From Mycolicibacterium sp. S2-37 (lineage in GTDB: Bacteria > Actinomycetota > Actinomycetes > Mycobacteriales > Mycobacteriaceae): 64,000 nucleotides of DNA. Numbering within the stretch: position 1 is the stretch's first letter; each line of letters opens with the position of its first letter. The DNA is taken from assembly GCF_017352375.1 (NCBI RefSeq), contig NZ_JAFEVR010000015.1:186001-250000 (forward strand). Reading direction: 5' to 3'. The notes under the pieces are model-generated. The model had not been told where the DNA came from. It saw nothing but the letters and a program-made list of their open reading frames with translations, and did not search any database. Made by a program: the position numbers and the translations under genes. Positions 52,982 through 61,143 of the stretch are shown here, one piece after another.

Positions 52982-53605
52982 GTGGCTGAATACACCTTGC
53001 CCGACCTTGACTACGACTACGGTGCGCTGGAACCGCACATCTCCGGGCAGATCAACGAGCTGCATCACAGCAAACACCACGCCACCTATGTGAAGGGCGC
53101 CAACGACGCGCTCGCCAAGCTCGAGGAAGCGCGGTCTTCCGGTGACCACTCCGCCATCTTCCTCAACGAGAAGAACCTCGCGTTCCACCTCGGCGGGCAC
53201 GTCAACCACACGATCTGGTGGAAGAACCTCTCTCCCAACGGTGGCGACAAGCCCGAGGGCGAACTGGCCGCAGCCATCGATGACGCCTTCGGCTCCTTCG
53301 ACAACTTCCGCGCCCAGTTCACCGCGGCCGCGAACGGACTGCAGGGCAGCGGCTGGGCCGTCCTGGGTTACGACACGCTGGGCCAGCGTTTGCTGACCTT
53401 CCAGCTGTTCGACCAGCAGGCCAACGTACCGCTCGGGATCATCCCGCTGCTGCAGGTCGACATGTGGGAGCACGCGTACTACCTGCAGTACAAGAACGTG
53501 AAGGCGGATTACGTCAAGGCGTTCTGGAACGTCGTCAACTGGGCCGACGTGCAGACCCGCTTCGCCACCGCCACCGGTGCGGCCAAGGGCATCATCCTCG
53601 GCTGA
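52982..53605 (+). CDS. sodA: Iron/manganese superoxide dismutase
   Basis: SodA converts superoxide to oxygen and hydrogen peroxide; the mycobacterial enzyme is abundant and partly extracellular without a classical signal. The 207 residues have the metal ligands His28 (QINELHHSKHH), His76-region (GHVNHTIWW), and Asp/His in VDMWEHAYYLQY. GTG 52982 follows GGAAGGA and gives the family N-terminus AEYTLPDLDYDYGALEP. Longer upstream frames are rejected. A strong terminator follows 15 bp after the stop. Metal specificity cannot be read from the sequence with certainty. Confidence 0.97.
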   Translation: MAEYTLPDLDYDYGALEPHISGQINELHHSKHHATYVKGANDALAKLEEARSSGDHSAIFLNEKNLAFHLGGHVNHTIWWKNLSPNGGDKPEGELAAAIDDAFGSFDNFRAQFTAAANGLQGSGWAVLGYDTLGQRLLTFQLFDQQANVPLGIIPLLQVDMWEHAYYLQYKNVKADYVKAFWNVVNWADVQTRFATATGAAKGIILG

Positions 53606-53620
53606 TCGGCAGACTCGACA

Positions 53621-53648
53621 GGGCGCCGCGCGGATTCGCGCGGCGCCC
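53621..53648 (+). terminator. Hairpin terminator after sodA
   Basis: Perfect 12-bp arms GGGCGCCGCGCG (53621-53632) and CGCGCGGCGCCC (53637-53648) around the loop GATT. The following sequence has only scattered T residues. Confidence 0.8.
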
Positions 53649-53794
53649 TGCTGCTTTCTGCGACCGTTTCGCCACGGAGTTCACCCGCCGTTAGCACTCG
53701 TGTCGTCTTGCGTGCCAGCGCATCGCTACCGCATCCTTATCTCCCACGACCCACAGGCGTGTCGGGCAGTTCGAACGCGAAGTCCGGAGGCGAC

Positions 53795-54325
53795 ATGGAA
53801 ATGGGCGGTCGGGCGATCGAGATCGCCCCGTTTCACTCCCGCGGATCACTGAAGGGATTCGTCGTCTCCGGTCGCTGGCCGGACTCGACCAAAGAATGGG
53901 CGCAGCTGCTCATGGTCGCCGTGCGGGTCGCATCCCTGCCCGGCCTCCTCGCCACGACCACCATCTTCGGGGTCCGTGAGGAGTTGCCCGACGAACCCGA
54001 ACCCGGCACGGTGGGACTGGTCCTGGCCGAGGGCACGGTGGTCGGCGACTCGGCGGTGCCGCCGGGGTACTTCGCCGACCGCCAGCCGCCGGCGCTGCTG
54101 ATGCTGCACCCGCCGTCGGAGACCACGCCGTCGTTGCCGGAGTGCTCCGGCGCGGCGTCGGGGTGTGTGCTGCTGCCCGGCCTCCCGCATCTGGGTCTGG
54201 AACACCGGGCGGCATGGGTGGAGGCCGAGTCCGACGGCACGGTGACATCCATCGTCAGCCGGGTGGGCGTCGATCCGATCAGCCATCCTGACACCGCGGT
54301 TCTGGCCATGCTGCTCGCCGCGTAA
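53795..54325 (+). CDS. Conserved hypothetical protein (Rv3847 homologue)
   Basis: The 176 residues have no signal peptide or membrane helix and match Rv3847 in length and position (sodA, Rv3847). A mostly beta-rich N-terminal part (IEIAPFHSRGSLKGFVVSG) is followed by segments rich in Pro, Glu and Leu, and the protein ends in a helix. ATG 53795 is preceded by CGGAGG at the right spacing; earlier in-frame starts lack this. No known motif or activity was recognised. Confidence 0.75.
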   Translation: MEMGGRAIEIAPFHSRGSLKGFVVSGRWPDSTKEWAQLLMVAVRVASLPGLLATTTIFGVREELPDEPEPGTVGLVLAEGTVVGDSAVPPGYFADRQPPALLMLHPPSETTPSLPECSGAASGCVLLPGLPHLGLEHRAAWVEAESDGTVTSIVSRVGVDPISHPDTAVLAMLLAA

Positions 54326-54429
54326 GGATGCCCCACCTGCGGTAATGGCGTTTCCCTTATCCGGAAATACGGCTACCCGAAACCGGCTACGGAGTTGGCG
54401 GCCCGCGCGCGGGGCCGTTAGAGTCGATA

Positions 54430-54523
54430 TGTCAACGAAGGGGAGTAGCCCCGAATCGTCTGGTCGACATACTGGCGCGAGCCCGGCCGGCGAACCGCAC
54501 CCTCGGTGGGCGAGACCTTCGAC
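54430..54523 (+). ncRNA. yybP-ykoY manganese riboswitch candidate
   Basis: The conserved core GGGGAGTAGC (54440-54449) follows the 5' arm of a closing stem CGAAGG (54436-54441), which pairs with CCTTCG (54516-54521). The latter is embedded in GAGACCTTCG, matching the conserved 3' GACCUU element of the yybP-ykoY family. The RNA lies about 55 nt before the start of a GDT1/UPF0016 gene, a classic target. Ligand: Mn2+ in characterised members. Confidence 0.75.
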
Positions 54524-54578
54524 CAACGCCTGACGCACTGCAGTCATGTGCGCGGGCGCCGTGTCGAAAGGTGCTGTC

Positions 54579-55283
54579 GTGTTCGCCGCCATCCTGGTCA
54601 GCCTCGCCGTGGTGTTCGTCGCTGAACTCGGTGACAAATCGCAGCTGATCACCATGACCTATGCGCTGCGCCACCGGTGGTGGGTAGTGCTCTCCGGTGT
54701 CGGTATCGCAGCCATGCTGGTGCACGGCCTCTCGGTGACGATCGGCCACTTCCTCGGTCTGACCCTGCCGGAACGGCCGATCGCGTTCGCGGCGGCCACC
54801 GCTTTCCTGCTGTTCGCGGTCTGGACCTGGCGGGAGGGACGTAGTGGCGATGACGACGAGGTCCGCGTCGCGGAGCCCCGCTTCATCATCCCCGCGATCA
54901 TCTCGTCCTTCGTGCTCGCCGAGCTCGGCGACAAGACCATGCTCGCCACCGTCGCCCTCGCCAGCGACCGCGACCCGTGGGGCGTGTGGATCGGCGCGAC
55001 CATCGGCATGGTGCTCGCCGACGGCGTTGCCATCGTCGTCGGGGCAATGCTGCACAAGAAGCTGCCCGCCGGCTTCCTCCACGGAATGGCCAGCGTGCTG
55101 TTTTTGCTGTTCGGCCTGTGGATGCTGTTCGACGCGGCACTCGGCTGGCGCACGGTCGCGCTCGCCGTCACCGGCGGTGTGGCGCTCTGCATCGCCGTCG
55201 CGACAGCCGTCCGGTTCCGTCGCGCACGCCGGGCACGCGCGGCGCAGGCATCGGAACGCGATTCGTCGTCCGAATCGGTCTGA
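54579..55283 (+). CDS. GDT1/TMEM165 (UPF0016) family cation transporter
   Basis: Members export Mn2+ (or Ca2+) across membranes. The 234 residues contain six to seven helices and the duplicated signature: AELGDKSQL in the first half and AELGDKTML in the second (the ExGD-K/R-T/S motif of both repeats). GTG 54579 is preferred because GAAAGG precedes it; ATG 54546 would add 11 residues close to the riboswitch. A charged Arg/Ser-rich tail ends the protein. Control by the upstream Mn2+ riboswitch supports a Mn2+ efflux role. Confidence 0.88.
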   Translation: MFAAILVSLAVVFVAELGDKSQLITMTYALRHRWWVVLSGVGIAAMLVHGLSVTIGHFLGLTLPERPIAFAAATAFLLFAVWTWREGRSGDDDEVRVAEPRFIIPAIISSFVLAELGDKTMLATVALASDRDPWGVWIGATIGMVLADGVAIVVGAMLHKKLPAGFLHGMASVLFLLFGLWMLFDAALGWRTVALAVTGGVALCIAVATAVRFRRARRARAAQASERDSSSESV

Positions 55284-55718
55284 CCGACCGCTGGCTAACC
55301 CAGCGGCGGCAGGTCATCGCGCCGCCGTCGCATTCGCGCACCGCGCCGTCACGTGCCGCTTCCCGGCCGGTACCCTGGCGCGCCCGCGGGCTTCCGCCTG
55401 CGGCAGCAAACCCGTGAATTCGACTGTCGCAGTGCGGTTCGCGGTGCCCGAAACCCCGTCGGGCATTGCTGGGAGCTTCGTCAGAGTGACCGCAGCACAG
55501 GTTAAGCTACACATGCGTTAGATTTGCTTCGCGGTACGGACGGACGGATTGCGCCGAGGGCTGAAATTGCCACGACGTGCGCTTTCAGGCTGTCCACCGC
55601 CCGTTGTAAGGCAACATTTCGGTGGTTTGCACTTGGTTGTGACCACAACTGTGGCTACGATGGTCAGCAAATCAGCCGATCATTTAGCCCGGTCTTCAAA
55701 CACATGGAGGTCTATTCG
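55284..55718. other. 435-bp region upstream of espR
   Basis: No credible gene was seen. It holds the espR promoter and probably upstream regulatory sites, since espR of M. tuberculosis is controlled by several regulators. A -35/-10 pair is placed at 55633-55661. Confidence 0.6.
55633..55661 (+). promoter_or_regulatory. espR promoter candidate
   Basis: TTGGTT (55633-55638), a 17-nt spacer and TACGAT (55656-55661), about 57 nt upstream of ATG 55719. The region also holds TGTGACCACAACTGTGG, with inverted GTGnCCAC-like elements. Confidence 0.45.
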
Positions 55719-56117
55719 ATGAGCACGACGTTCGCCGCTCGGCTGAATCGCCTGTTCGACGTGGTGTATCCGCCTGGACGCGGCCCGCACACGTCGGCCG
55801 AGGTGATCGCGGCACTGAAGGCCGAAGGCGTCACGATGTCGGCTCCGTACCTCTCGCAGCTGCGCTCGGGCAACCGTACGAACCCATCGGCGGCCACCAT
55901 GGCAGCGCTGGCCAACTTCTTCCGGATCAGGCCGGCGTACTTCACCGACGACGAGTACTACGAGAAGCTCGACAAAGAGCTCACGCTGTTGGCGGGCCTG
56001 CGCGACGAGGGCGTCCGGCGGATCGCCGCACGCACCGTCGGCCTGTCTCCCGAAGCCCAACGTGACATCGCCCAGCGGGTCGACGAGTTGCGGATCAAGG
56101 AGCACCTGGACGACTAG
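55719..56117 (+). CDS. espR: EspR nucleoid-associated regulator
   Basis: EspR is a dimeric helix-turn-helix DNA-binding protein that organises the nucleoid and controls ESX-1 secretion and envelope genes in M. tuberculosis. The 132 residues equal that protein's length. An XRE-type HTH (about 15-75, with TSAEVIAALKAEGVTMSAPYLSQLRSG) is followed by a C-terminal helical dimerisation part. ATG 55719 follows ATGGAGG; longer frames lack support. The stop codon overlaps the convergent membrane-protein stop at CTAG (56114-56117). Confidence 0.95.
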   Translation: MSTTFAARLNRLFDVVYPPGRGPHTSAEVIAALKAEGVTMSAPYLSQLRSGNRTNPSAATMAALANFFRIRPAYFTDDEYYEKLDKELTLLAGLRDEGVRRIAARTVGLSPEAQRDIAQRVDELRIKEHLDD

Positions 56118-57214
56118 TCCGCCGCCGCACGGCGAAGTGCGCGCACTTTGCCTCGCGGCGGCGCGTCGGCCGGCTCTCGCATCAGGTCGCGGTACCGACC
56201 GGCGATGGCCAGAATCCACTCGCGGTCGGAGTACGTCTCCGGCTGACGCAGCCAACCGAGCCCTGGAAACGGGGAACGGCCGTCGATCCATCGGGCGACG
56301 GTCAGTGCCTGCTCGCCGGGCGCAACGTCCGGGTCCGTGACCGCCGGCTCGCCATCGGACGCGGCAGTCGCCTCGAGGAAGAGCGCATCCGAGATCAGCG
56401 ACATCTTCTCGGCCACGCGGAAGACCCGTGGGCCGTGGGTCCGCGCCTCCAGGTTCATCTCGGGGTGGCGCCGGCCGAGTTCGGTGAGGATCGGTCTGAT
56501 CAGCGCCAGCTCTCGGCGGGCACCGAACCAGTCCTCGATGCTGGGCAGCAGCGCGCCTGCGGCCACCGCCGGCATCGCACAACCCAGCAGCGTCGTGCCG
56601 ACCCGCGCCAGGGCGACCTCATCGTCGGCGATCACCTGGAACAGGAACGCGACACCGGCCAGCAGCATGAGCGTCATGCCGAGGGTGAAGACGAACAGCG
56701 CCCTGCCGCGACGGCTCCGGTTCGAGTGACGCAAGCCCGCCCACGCCACCAGCGAGAGCGCAGCCACCAGGTAGGCCAGCGGCAGCAGACCCGCCGGTCC
56801 GCCGAGGTGTTGCCGCAGATACTCGGTGGGAGAGGTCTGCGGCCGCGGGCCGGCGGCGAAGAACGCCGTCAGGCTGAGTGCCGCCACCACGGCCGCGACC
56901 GAATACTGCGCGACTGACAGCCGCCGGTTGACCGCCGGTGGTCGCCGTGAGGTCACCGAGGTGATCATCACGGCGCTGCCGGCGGCGGAGCCGATCAACG
57001 CGACCTGGCTGAACCCCATCGCGATGTTCGGCCAGCCGAGCGCGGAGTCGACGAACAGGGTCAGGGGCGGCCAGCTCAGTGCCGCGGCCGTCCCGAGGCT
57101 GCCGAGCGCGAGGATCATCGCGGTGCTCACCACCGACTGTTCGTTGGCCAGCGCCCAGCCGATCCGCATCCCCGTCGCCAGGCCGAGGAGCCCGGCGATC
57201 GCCCAGACGATCAC
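56114..57214 (-). CDS. Multi-pass membrane protein of MAB_1171c/DUF6545 type
   Basis: This 366-residue protein has about seven membrane helices (1-240) and a soluble C-terminal part (about 240-366) with FGARRELALIRPILTELGRRHPE and repeated Arg/Glu-rich helices. This resembles, from memory, proteins called MAB_1171c family putative transporters, which often neighbour ImmA/IrrE peptidases. GTG 57214 overlaps the stop of the protease gene (GTGA, 57211-57214), indicating coupled translation. Function unknown. Confidence 0.7.
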   Translation of the reverse strand: MIVWAIAGLLGLATGMRIGWALANEQSVVSTAMILALGSLGTAAALSWPPLTLFVDSALGWPNIAMGFSQVALIGSAAGSAVMITSVTSRRPPAVNRRLSVAQYSVAAVVAALSLTAFFAAGPRPQTSPTEYLRQHLGGPAGLLPLAYLVAALSLVAWAGLRHSNRSRRGRALFVFTLGMTLMLLAGVAFLFQVIADDEVALARVGTTLLGCAMPAVAAGALLPSIEDWFGARRELALIRPILTELGRRHPEMNLEARTHGPRVFRVAEKMSLISDALFLEATAASDGEPAVTDPDVAPGEQALTVARWIDGRSPFPGLGWLRQPETYSDREWILAIAGRYRDLMREPADAPPRGKVRALRRAAAD

Positions 57215-57702
57215 CCGAAGGCCTCGCCCAGGCGGACCTGGATGATCGACGACCGGTCCGAGGGCAGCCGGCCCAGCCGGTAGATCAGCAACGCGGCGAA
57301 GTCCTCGGCCTCCTGTTCGGCGTCCTCGCCACTCGGACCCAGGCATCCGGTGCGCTGGTGGAGCATGTACCGGATCAGTTCGGTGCTGGCGATCTCGGTC
57401 TCCTCCTGCGCGGCCTCCACGACGTGGATGCCGTCGTGGCCGAGGACGAGGTGGCCGAGCTCGTGGGCCAGTGTGCGGTCCCACGCCGGCAGTCCGTGCT
57501 GGATCAGGAACACGTCGCGGTCGGTGTACTGACGCCACTGTCCGCAGACCCCGCGCGGCAGCCGCGCGGTCGTCAGCTCGATCGGGCGTCCCCGGCTGGC
57601 GCTGACGGCCGCGACCAGCCGGGGCAGCGAGACCTCACCGCGCCGCGGCGCGAGATCGAGCACCGCGTTAACCGCGCGGGCGACGTTGCGGTGGGCCGGC
57701 AC
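57211..57702 (-). CDS. ImmA/IrrE-type (COG2856) metallopeptidase
   Basis: The 163 residues have the zinc motif HELGH (residues 80-84) followed by LVLGHDG and a second acidic region near EQEAEDFAALLI, as in ImmA/IrrE proteases. In ICEBs1, ImmA cleaves the XRE-type repressor ImmR; in other hosts IrrE-type proteins act in stress. GTG 57702 is the start. It overlaps the membrane-protein gene by 4 bp and follows the exported-protein gene after 1 bp. The natural substrate here is unknown, but an XRE-type regulator (EspR) is the next gene but one. Confidence 0.82.
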   Translation of the reverse strand: MPAHRNVARAVNAVLDLAPRRGEVSLPRLVAAVSASRGRPIELTTARLPRGVCGQWRQYTDRDVFLIQHGLPAWDRTLAHELGHLVLGHDGIHVVEAAQEETEIASTELIRYMLHQRTGCLGPSGEDAEQEAEDFAALLIYRLGRLPSDRSSIIQVRLGEAFG

Positions 57703-57703
57703 G

Positions 57704-58549
57704 TCAGCCCCCGCCCAGGAAGCGCGCCGACGGGGCGGTGCGCAGAGCCCGGCCGGCCTTGGCCTGACGGTAGCCGAGCAGTCCACCGAGGCCGGTGAGC
57801 GCCAGCAGTCCCACGGTGCCGGGCACCGCCACCGCGGCGATCCCGGACAGGTCCGCCTCGCGCAGATAGGCGCCGTAGCCGACGCGCTCGGACAGCGGTG
57901 TGGCCGGGGCGCCGGTCTGCGGCGGGGGCTGAAGCCGTTGCGGCGCAGCACTCCTCGGCGGCGCGGCGGGTCGCGTAGCCGAGGGGACGACCATGGGCAC
58001 GGGCAGTGCCGCGGGCGCGGGCAGCAGGGCCGGGGGCGGCGCAGGCGCAGGGACGGGCAAGACGACCGGCACCGCCACAACCGGCACAGCGACAACCGGG
58101 ACAGCGACCGATGCAGGCGGGACGACCGGAACGGCCTGCGGCGTGTCGGCGGCCGCGGGCGTGGGCACCGCCGGCGTCGCGGGTATGCCGCGGTCGTCGT
58201 TGTCACCGTTGTCGAACACCACGGTGGTGGTCGAGGTCTCCTCCGACGTGGTGGCCGAGGTGGTCGCCGACGAGCTGGTCGCCGACGAGCTGGGTGCCGA
58301 GGCGCTCGTCGACGGACCGACCGACCCGGATGGGCGTGTGTCATGCGTGCTGTCCCGGGTGCCGGTGGCCGGCGCGGTGGCGCGTTCGGGTTCCGGGCGC
58401 AGCGGTTGCGGGTCCGGTCCGGCCTCGACGGCCGGCGCGTTCGCGTCGCCCGGTTCCTGGGCGACGGCCATCGTGGCGCCGAGGCCCGTCAGCAGCAGCC
58501 CGGTGGCGACCAGGCAGCCGGATACGGCGGCGCGCATGCGGAAAAACAC
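57704..58549 (-). CDS. Exported Pro/Val/Thr-rich protein with C-terminal anchor
   Basis: The 281 residues begin with a signal peptide (about 1-30, ending near AQEPGD), continue with a Ser/Thr/Pro-rich low-complexity region including a Val/Pro repeat (PVVAVPVV, about 145-165), and end with a hydrophobic helix (about 240-258) and a basic tail. This is the layout of a cell-surface protein anchored at both ends. GTG 58549 is chosen; ATG 58537 is possible. First gene of the ImmA module. No function was recognised. Confidence 0.65.
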   Translation of the reverse strand: MFFRMRAAVSGCLVATGLLLTGLGATMAVAQEPGDANAPAVEAGPDPQPLRPEPERATAPATGTRDSTHDTRPSGSVGPSTSASAPSSSATSSSATTSATTSEETSTTTVVFDNGDNDDRGIPATPAVPTPAAADTPQAVPVVPPASVAVPVVAVPVVAVPVVLPVPAPAPPPALLPAPAALPVPMVVPSATRPAAPPRSAAPQRLQPPPQTGAPATPLSERVGYGAYLREADLSGIAAVAVPGTVGLLALTGLGGLLGYRQAKAGRALRTAPSARFLGGG

Positions 58550-58748
58550 GTCGTCACCACCCCCCGTACGCGGATGACCCGGCTACTTTGCCGTACCGAC
58601 GATTCTGTCACAGCCGGGTGCCGGCATTTGCTGATCGCGCAGGACAGCGGGCCAGGCGGCCGTCTCGTCGGCCGCAAGGCTAGGGTTGTCCTGCAACGAC
58701 GCGCCCCCTTCGCGTGGTGGGCGGGAAAAGGACCGGGAGGCAGCGGGT

Positions 58749-59405
58749 ATGGGTCTGTTCAAGCGACGCAAGAGCCGCGCCACCCGCCGCGCCGAGGCTC
58801 GCGCCATCAAGGCGAAGGCCAAGCTGGAGGCCAGGCTTTCGGCGAAGAACGAGGCGCGTCGCTACAGGTCCGCCCAGAAGGCGGAGAACAAGGCCATCAA
58901 AGCGCAGCTGAAGGCGCTGCGGGAGAGCGACCGGACGGCACTCAAGATCGCCGAGACCGAACTACAGGCGGCGCGCGAGGGCAAGCTCTTCTCGCCCGGG
59001 AAGATCCGGCGCACGCTGACCGTCGCCCGGCTGGTCGCCCCGATCGCGGTGCCGCTGGTCTACCGGGTCTCGATATCGGCCCGCGGATTCATCGACGAAC
59101 GTCGCGCCGACCGTCTCGGCGTGCCATTGAGCCAGCTCGGTCAGTTCTCCGGTGCGGGTGCGCAACTGTCGGCCCGCATTTCCGGCGCCGAACACTCGCT
59201 GCGCCTGGTCGCCGAGAAGAAGCCCAAAGACGCCGAGACCAAACAGTTCGTCGCCGCGATCAACGACCGGCTCAGCGATCTCGCCGCGGCGGTCACCGCC
59301 GCCGAGAAGATGCCGACCGCCCGGCGCCGCGCGGCGCATGCGGCGATCTCGACGCAGCTCGACGGCATCGACGCCGACCTGATGGCGCGCCTCGGCGTGC
59401 TCTGA
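58749..59405 (+). CDS. Conserved hypothetical protein (Rv3850 homologue)
   Basis: The 218 residues equal Rv3850 in length. A strongly basic N-terminal helix region (KRRKSRATRRAEARAIKAKAK) is followed by a coiled-coil-rich part to about residue 95, one hydrophobic segment (about 94-110, LVAPIAVPLVYRV), and a helical C-terminal half. ATG 58749 follows GGGAGG. In M. tuberculosis it directly follows espR; here a minus-strand three-gene module intervenes. Function unknown. Confidence 0.8.
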   Translation: MGLFKRRKSRATRRAEARAIKAKAKLEARLSAKNEARRYRSAQKAENKAIKAQLKALRESDRTALKIAETELQAAREGKLFSPGKIRRTLTVARLVAPIAVPLVYRVSISARGFIDERRADRLGVPLSQLGQFSGAGAQLSARISGAEHSLRLVAEKKPKDAETKQFVAAINDRLSDLAAAVTAAEKMPTARRRAAHAAISTQLDGIDADLMARLGVL

Positions 59406-59413
59406 TCCCCCGC

Positions 59414-59944
59414 ATGTCCGGCACGACGCGCGACCCGGCAGCCCTGCTGCGCGGGGTCGCGGCGGCTGGTTTCACCGCCCCGCTCGCCGTGGCCGCACAC
59501 GCCGCGGCCGACGGGAGCCTGACCGCCGGCCCCGCGGTCACCGGTGTGGCGGTCGTGGCGCTCACCGTCGGCGCGCTCACGGCGACCGTGCGGCGGGCCG
59601 ACCGGATGCCGGTCCTGCTCGCACTGCTGGGCGCCGGGCAGCTCACCGGACACGCAGTGCTCGGCTCGTCCGGCCATGCGCATGGCGGCGCCGCGGCGCC
59701 GGCGGCGATGCTGGTCGCCCACGCCGTCGCGGTGGCCCTGGGCGCTGCGCTGATCGCGGCCGGCGGGAGGCTGTGCGCGGCGCTGTCCCGAGCGGTACGC
59801 GTCGTGGTGCGGCTCGCCGATCCCCGGCCTGCCGGACCGCCGGCCATCCGATGGGCGCGCAGTGCGCACCACGGGCTGCAGGCCCTGTCGATGTTCGCGG
59901 GACCGGTGAGTCGCCGCGGCCCGCCGGCCGGCGCCGCGCGCTGA
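59414..59944 (+). CDS. Predicted membrane protein (Rv3851-like)
   Basis: The 176 residues have about four membrane helices in the first two thirds and a short Arg/Pro-rich tail. A histidine-rich segment (HAVLGSSGHAHGG) between helices could bind metal. ATG 59414 is 8 bp after the previous stop. Its position before the copper-related genes, and the His-rich loop, suggest a link to metal handling, but no activity can be assigned. Confidence 0.65.
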   Translation: MSGTTRDPAALLRGVAAAGFTAPLAVAAHAAADGSLTAGPAVTGVAVVALTVGALTATVRRADRMPVLLALLGAGQLTGHAVLGSSGHAHGGAAAPAAMLVAHAVAVALGAALIAAGGRLCAALSRAVRVVVRLADPRPAGPPAIRWARSAHHGLQALSMFAGPVSRRGPPAGAAR

Positions 59945-59977
59945 CCCTTCATCCACATCCTCTCGAGAGACCTTGTC

Positions 59978-60637
59978 ATGCAACCCATTTCCGGGGCACT
60001 TCAGCGTGCCCTGCTCACGACCGGCGCCGTGGTGACCGCCGCACTGGCGGTCAGCGCCCCGGCGTCGGCACATGTCCACGTCGACGCCGTCAACCCGACG
60101 CCCGGCGCCACCTCCGTCCTGACCTTCCGGGTACCGGGCGAATCCGATACCGGTGCCCTGACAACGGAATTGAGCGTCGCACTGCCCGACGTCACGTCCG
60201 CGCGCACCGAACTCATGCCGGGCTGGACGGCGCGGCTGGACCGGGACACCGCCGCGGGCACCGTGCGATCGGTGACCTGGACGGCTGCTCCGGGCACCGG
60301 CATCTCGTCGGATCAGTTCGCACTGTTCCGCGTATCGGTCACGCTGCCCGAGAACACCGAGTCGGTGAGTTTCGCTGCCACGCAGACCTATTCGGACGGC
60401 CAGGTCGTGCGGTGGGACGAGGCACCGCTGGCCGACGGCGCCGAGCCGGAGCACCCGGCGCCGGTGCTGGAACTGTCCGGAAGCGGCGACTCCGGCCACG
60501 GCGGGCATTCCGTCGGCGCAGTCACCGAGCCGGCGACCGCAGCCGGCGACGCCACGGCGCGCTGGCTGGCCGGAGGAGCCCTGCTGGTGGCCGCTGTCGC
60601 CGTCGTGCTGGGCCTGCTGGGCAGGCGGCGATCATGA
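59978..60637 (+). CDS. YcnI/DUF1775-domain exported protein
   Basis: The 219 residues have a signal peptide (about 1-31) leaving HVHVDAVNPTPG at the mature N-terminus, a family hallmark with His residues suited to copper binding. A beta-rich domain follows, with a C-terminal membrane helix (about 194-212) after a His-rich stretch (GHGGHS). YcnI binds Cu(II) in characterised members. ATG 59978. Its stop overlaps the CopC start (ATGA). Confidence 0.88.
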   Translation: MQPISGALQRALLTTGAVVTAALAVSAPASAHVHVDAVNPTPGATSVLTFRVPGESDTGALTTELSVALPDVTSARTELMPGWTARLDRDTAAGTVRSVTWTAAPGTGISSDQFALFRVSVTLPENTESVSFAATQTYSDGQVVRWDEAPLADGAEPEHPAPVLELSGSGDSGHGGHSVGAVTEPATAAGDATARWLAGGALLVAAVAVVLGLLGRRRS

Positions 60638-61143
60638 AGCCACTCGCGATCGTGATGACCTGCCTGCTGCTCGCCGTGGCGGCGGTGGCCGGCGCCGGTA
60701 CGGCCTCGGCGCATGCGACACGCATCGCCGCGGATCCGGGCGACAACGCCGCGCTGACGCAGTCCCCCACGCGGGTCAGCGCCACCTTCAACGAGGCGAT
60801 GCAGAGCGCGTTCGCCGCGATGACCGTCGTCGGCCCCGACGGCAACCTGTGGTCGACCGGTGAACCGGAGGTGCAGGGAGCGGTCGTCTCGGTCGGCGTG
60901 CGCCCGTTGGGTCCGGCGGGCCGGTACACGGTCAACTACCGCGCCACGTCGGCCGACGGACACGTCGTCTCCGGCTCGTGGTCGTTCGAGCTGACCCTGG
61001 GCGGCACGGGCACGCCCGGACCCTCGGCCACCGCGCCGGCCACGCGAACCGCACCCGAGGAGCCGCCGGTGTGGCCGTTCATCCTCGGCGCATGCCTGAT
61101 CGTCGGGGCAGGAGCCTGGTGGGCAGCTCGACGGCGCACCTGA
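60634..61143 (+). CDS. CopC-family copper-binding protein (YobA-type)
   Basis: The 169 residues have a signal peptide (about 1-26) leaving His1 (HATRIAADPGDNA), a CopC beta-barrel with the second ligand region ADGHVVSG, and a C-terminal helix (about 145-163), so the protein is membrane-tethered. CopC binds Cu(II) in the periplasm. ATG 60634 overlaps the YcnI stop; the end overlaps the CopD start by 25 bp. Confidence 0.9.
   Translation: MKPLAIVMTCLLLAVAAVAGAGTASAHATRIAADPGDNAALTQSPTRVSATFNEAMQSAFAAMTVVGPDGNLWSTGEPEVQGAVVSVGVRPLGPAGRYTVNYRATSADGHVVSGSWSFELTLGGTGTPGPSATAPATRTAPEEPPVWPFILGACLIVGAGAWWAARRRT

Noticed and set aside
55524..55718. Extended N-terminus of espR from 55524
   Set aside because: ATG 55719 has a good ribosome-binding site and gives the known family length; the promoter lies inside the extension.
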